From: Phycisphaerales bacterium
GTDB taxonomy: Bacteria > Planctomycetota > Phycisphaerae > Tepidisphaerales > Tepidisphaeraceae
NCBI GenBank assembly: GCA_020853095.1
Contig: JADYZN010000004.1
Location: 1 to 43,184 of the forward strand
DNA: 43,184 nt
Direction of reading: 5' to 3'
Shown here: one piece after another, positions 41,856 to 43,184 of the stretch
Numbering within the stretch: position 1 is the stretch's first letter
Layout: each line of letters begins with the position of its first letter
The notes under the pieces: generated by a model
Database searches by the model: none
Told to the model about the DNA's origin: nothing
The model's input: only the letters and a program-made list of their open reading frames with translations
Translations under genes and position numbers: made by a program

Positions 41856-43184
41856 AGATTGCGCTATTGTTGGTCACCATGATTGCGCTGGCAGCGGACG
41901 CGGCACCAGGCCCGTTGATGTCGTCGTTGTCGGAACAACAGCGGCAACAGTTCACAAAGATGACAATGCCACCGCCGGCGAAGGAACGACACGGACCTTA
42001 TTCAACGCCAATGTATTACCTGATGCACAAAGGGTACGAATACAATGGGAGCCTGGACGAGGGACCGACGGGGCGCACGTATATCCAGAACAAGCCGGGA
42101 CCGGATTATGGGTGCTGGGCGCTGGATCGCAATCGCCCGGACTGGCAGGAGGCGATGATCAAGGACTGGGTGGAACTGGGGTTGAACAACACGCACCTGA
42201 ACATCTATCCGCTGGAGGACAAGTACGATCTGCCGGCGGATTATCTGAAGGCGATAAGGGACTTTGCGCATCTCAGCGAACAATACGGCTTGAAGGTGGG
42301 GGTGCGGCTGGATCCGCCGGGGGGATACGTGGCATGGGATGTCAATCCGGACAATCCGGACAATCATCTGAAGGAATATCTGCAATGGACCAGGACGCTG
42401 GCGGAATTGTTGAAGGGGAAGACGGCGTATTGGGTGCTGGGTGATGAGCTGACGCTGCATGAGAAGTCGGAGAAGGACCTGCCGGAAAAGGCGTGGACGA
42501 CGGAAGGGTATTTGAACTATTTCAAACAGGTCAGCACGGCCATTAAACAGATCGATCCCGATGCGAAGGTGTCGATGTTCGCAGCCGAAAGCGGCAAGTG
42601 GGACGTGGTGTTGAACCTGCTCAAGCATGGCTATGCGGAATACGGCGATGCGGTGGCGATCAATTATTACAACTACACTGATGTGCCGCGATTTTTTGAT
42701 GATGCGCGGAAACTGGCGCCGAAACTGATGTTTTTGTCCAATGGAGTGGGGTATTGCTCCAACGGGCTGGTGGAGCCGAGGTATCCGGAGGGGGATCCGT
42801 ATTCCAGGGTATCCAGTGAAGAAGAGCACGGTGACACGATTGCAAAGAATATGTTCGCCTGGTGGGATCTTGGGGCATCCACCGCGCCGTATTACATCAG
42901 CCTGCGGAATTGGGTGAAGGATGGAAAGGTCTATCCTCGGTGGTTCGGATTTTTCGGGTTTGAGGATTACATCATCGAGAATGACCAGTTGAGCGTGAAG
43001 CGATATCCGGGGTGGTATGCGTTGCGGACCATTGCGCATACGTTTTACAACCGCGATCAGTTCAGGACGCCGGGGTTTGCGGTGAAATCATCGGCTGATT
43101 TGACGATGTTCAAGGCGTATGAGCACAAGCTGGCGGGTGGAAGCGAATTGTTGCTGATGCTGTGGAACGATTCGGGGAATCAGA
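41852..43184 (+). CDS. Secreted clan-A-like glycoside hydrolase homolog (paralog 2, runs off right edge)
   Basis: The frame is open from ATG 41852 to the window end (444 codons seen). It starts with a signal peptide (MKIALLLVTMIALAADA). The barrel has TAYWVLGDELTLHEKS at the acid/base position and KLMFLSNGVGYCSNG where the nucleophile Glu is expected, again replaced. Then come NMFAWWDLGASTAPYY and WYALRTIAHTFYNRDQF, the same order as in the gene before. The two are tandem paralogs. The C-terminal beta domain is cut by the window edge. No promoter separates them. Confidence 0.72.
   Translation, partial: MKIALLLVTMIALAADAAPGPLMSSLSEQQRQQFTKMTMPPPAKERHGPYSTPMYYLMHKGYEYNGSLDEGPTGRTYIQNKPGPDYGCWALDRNRPDWQEAMIKDWVELGLNNTHLNIYPLEDKYDLPADYLKAIRDFAHLSEQYGLKVGVRLDPPGGYVAWDVNPDNPDNHLKEYLQWTRTLAELLKGKTAYWVLGDELTLHEKSEKDLPEKAWTTEGYLNYFKQVSTAIKQIDPDAKVSMFAAESGKWDVVLNLLKHGYAEYGDAVAINYYNYTDVPRFFDDARKLAPKLMFLSNGVGYCSNGLVEPRYPEGDPYSRVSSEEEHGDTIAKNMFAWWDLGASTAPYYISLRNWVKDGKVYPRWFGFFGFEDYIIENDQLSVKRYPGWYALRTIAHTFYNRDQFRTPGFAVKSSADLTMFKAYEHKLAGGSELLLMLWNDSGNQ

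Overview
The window is GC-rich, densely packed bacterial chromosome that most resembles a planctomycete of the Phycisphaerae type. This rests on several features seen together: a pseudopilin with the N-terminal motif [20 protein letters not shown], a PEP-CTERM protein ending VPEP-helix-RRRR, an A2-type cytochrome oxidase cluster, a fused AroD-AroE enzyme and frequent GTG/TTG starts. The assignment is an inference from gene content; no rRNA or tRNA gene is present to confirm it.

Layout. 1-123: one end of an insertion sequence (start of a transposase plus a pair of 22-bp end repeats). 262-2283: a TPR lipoprotein divergent from a malate/lactate-type dehydrogenase. 2402-11162: one plus-strand ABC peptide-importer operon holding an Opp/Dpp-like permease pair, a membrane-anchored substrate-binding protein, a second YejB/YejE-like permease pair, an unlisted 51-codon ORF and two ATPases. 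11207-14969: a redox group with a DsbD-like thiol:disulfide reductase, a divergent Rrf2 regulator with a palindrome between them, a DedA protein and a Mn-type superoxide dismutase. 15080-21556: housekeeping genes (HD-GYP protein, dapA-aroDE, mobA, a glycosyltransferase, a DUF2203 protein). 21684-29007: a minus-strand aa3-type oxidase operon (coxB, coxA, ctaA, ctaB, a His-rich lipoprotein, cox3, a lone ABC ATPase). 29332-31287: a small orphan and zwf.

31386-43184 (running off the end) is a carbohydrate locus: a CBM9-like protein, two GHL10-like secreted hydrolases, a ROK regulator interrupted by an in-frame amber codon, a LamG PEP-CTERM protein, a pseudopilin, an unknown secreted protein and two paralogous clan-A-like glycosidase-fold proteins. 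A 27-bp inverted repeat (GACATAGTT, nine bases, AACTATGTC, with mismatches) overlaps the promoters of both the first hydrolase and the ROK gene, so ROK probably controls the locus and itself. No sugar importer is seen in the part of the locus inside the window.

Two features run across the window. First, at least six genes have a -10 box about 5-10 nt before the start codon and no Shine-Dalgarno sequence, which suggests leaderless mRNAs. Second, two dispersed intergenic repeat families are present: a GC-rich hairpin with right arm GGGGGAGGG (three copies), and a 25-bp element with arms GGCGTCG/CGACGCC (two copies, one of which encodes part of the DsbD C-terminus).
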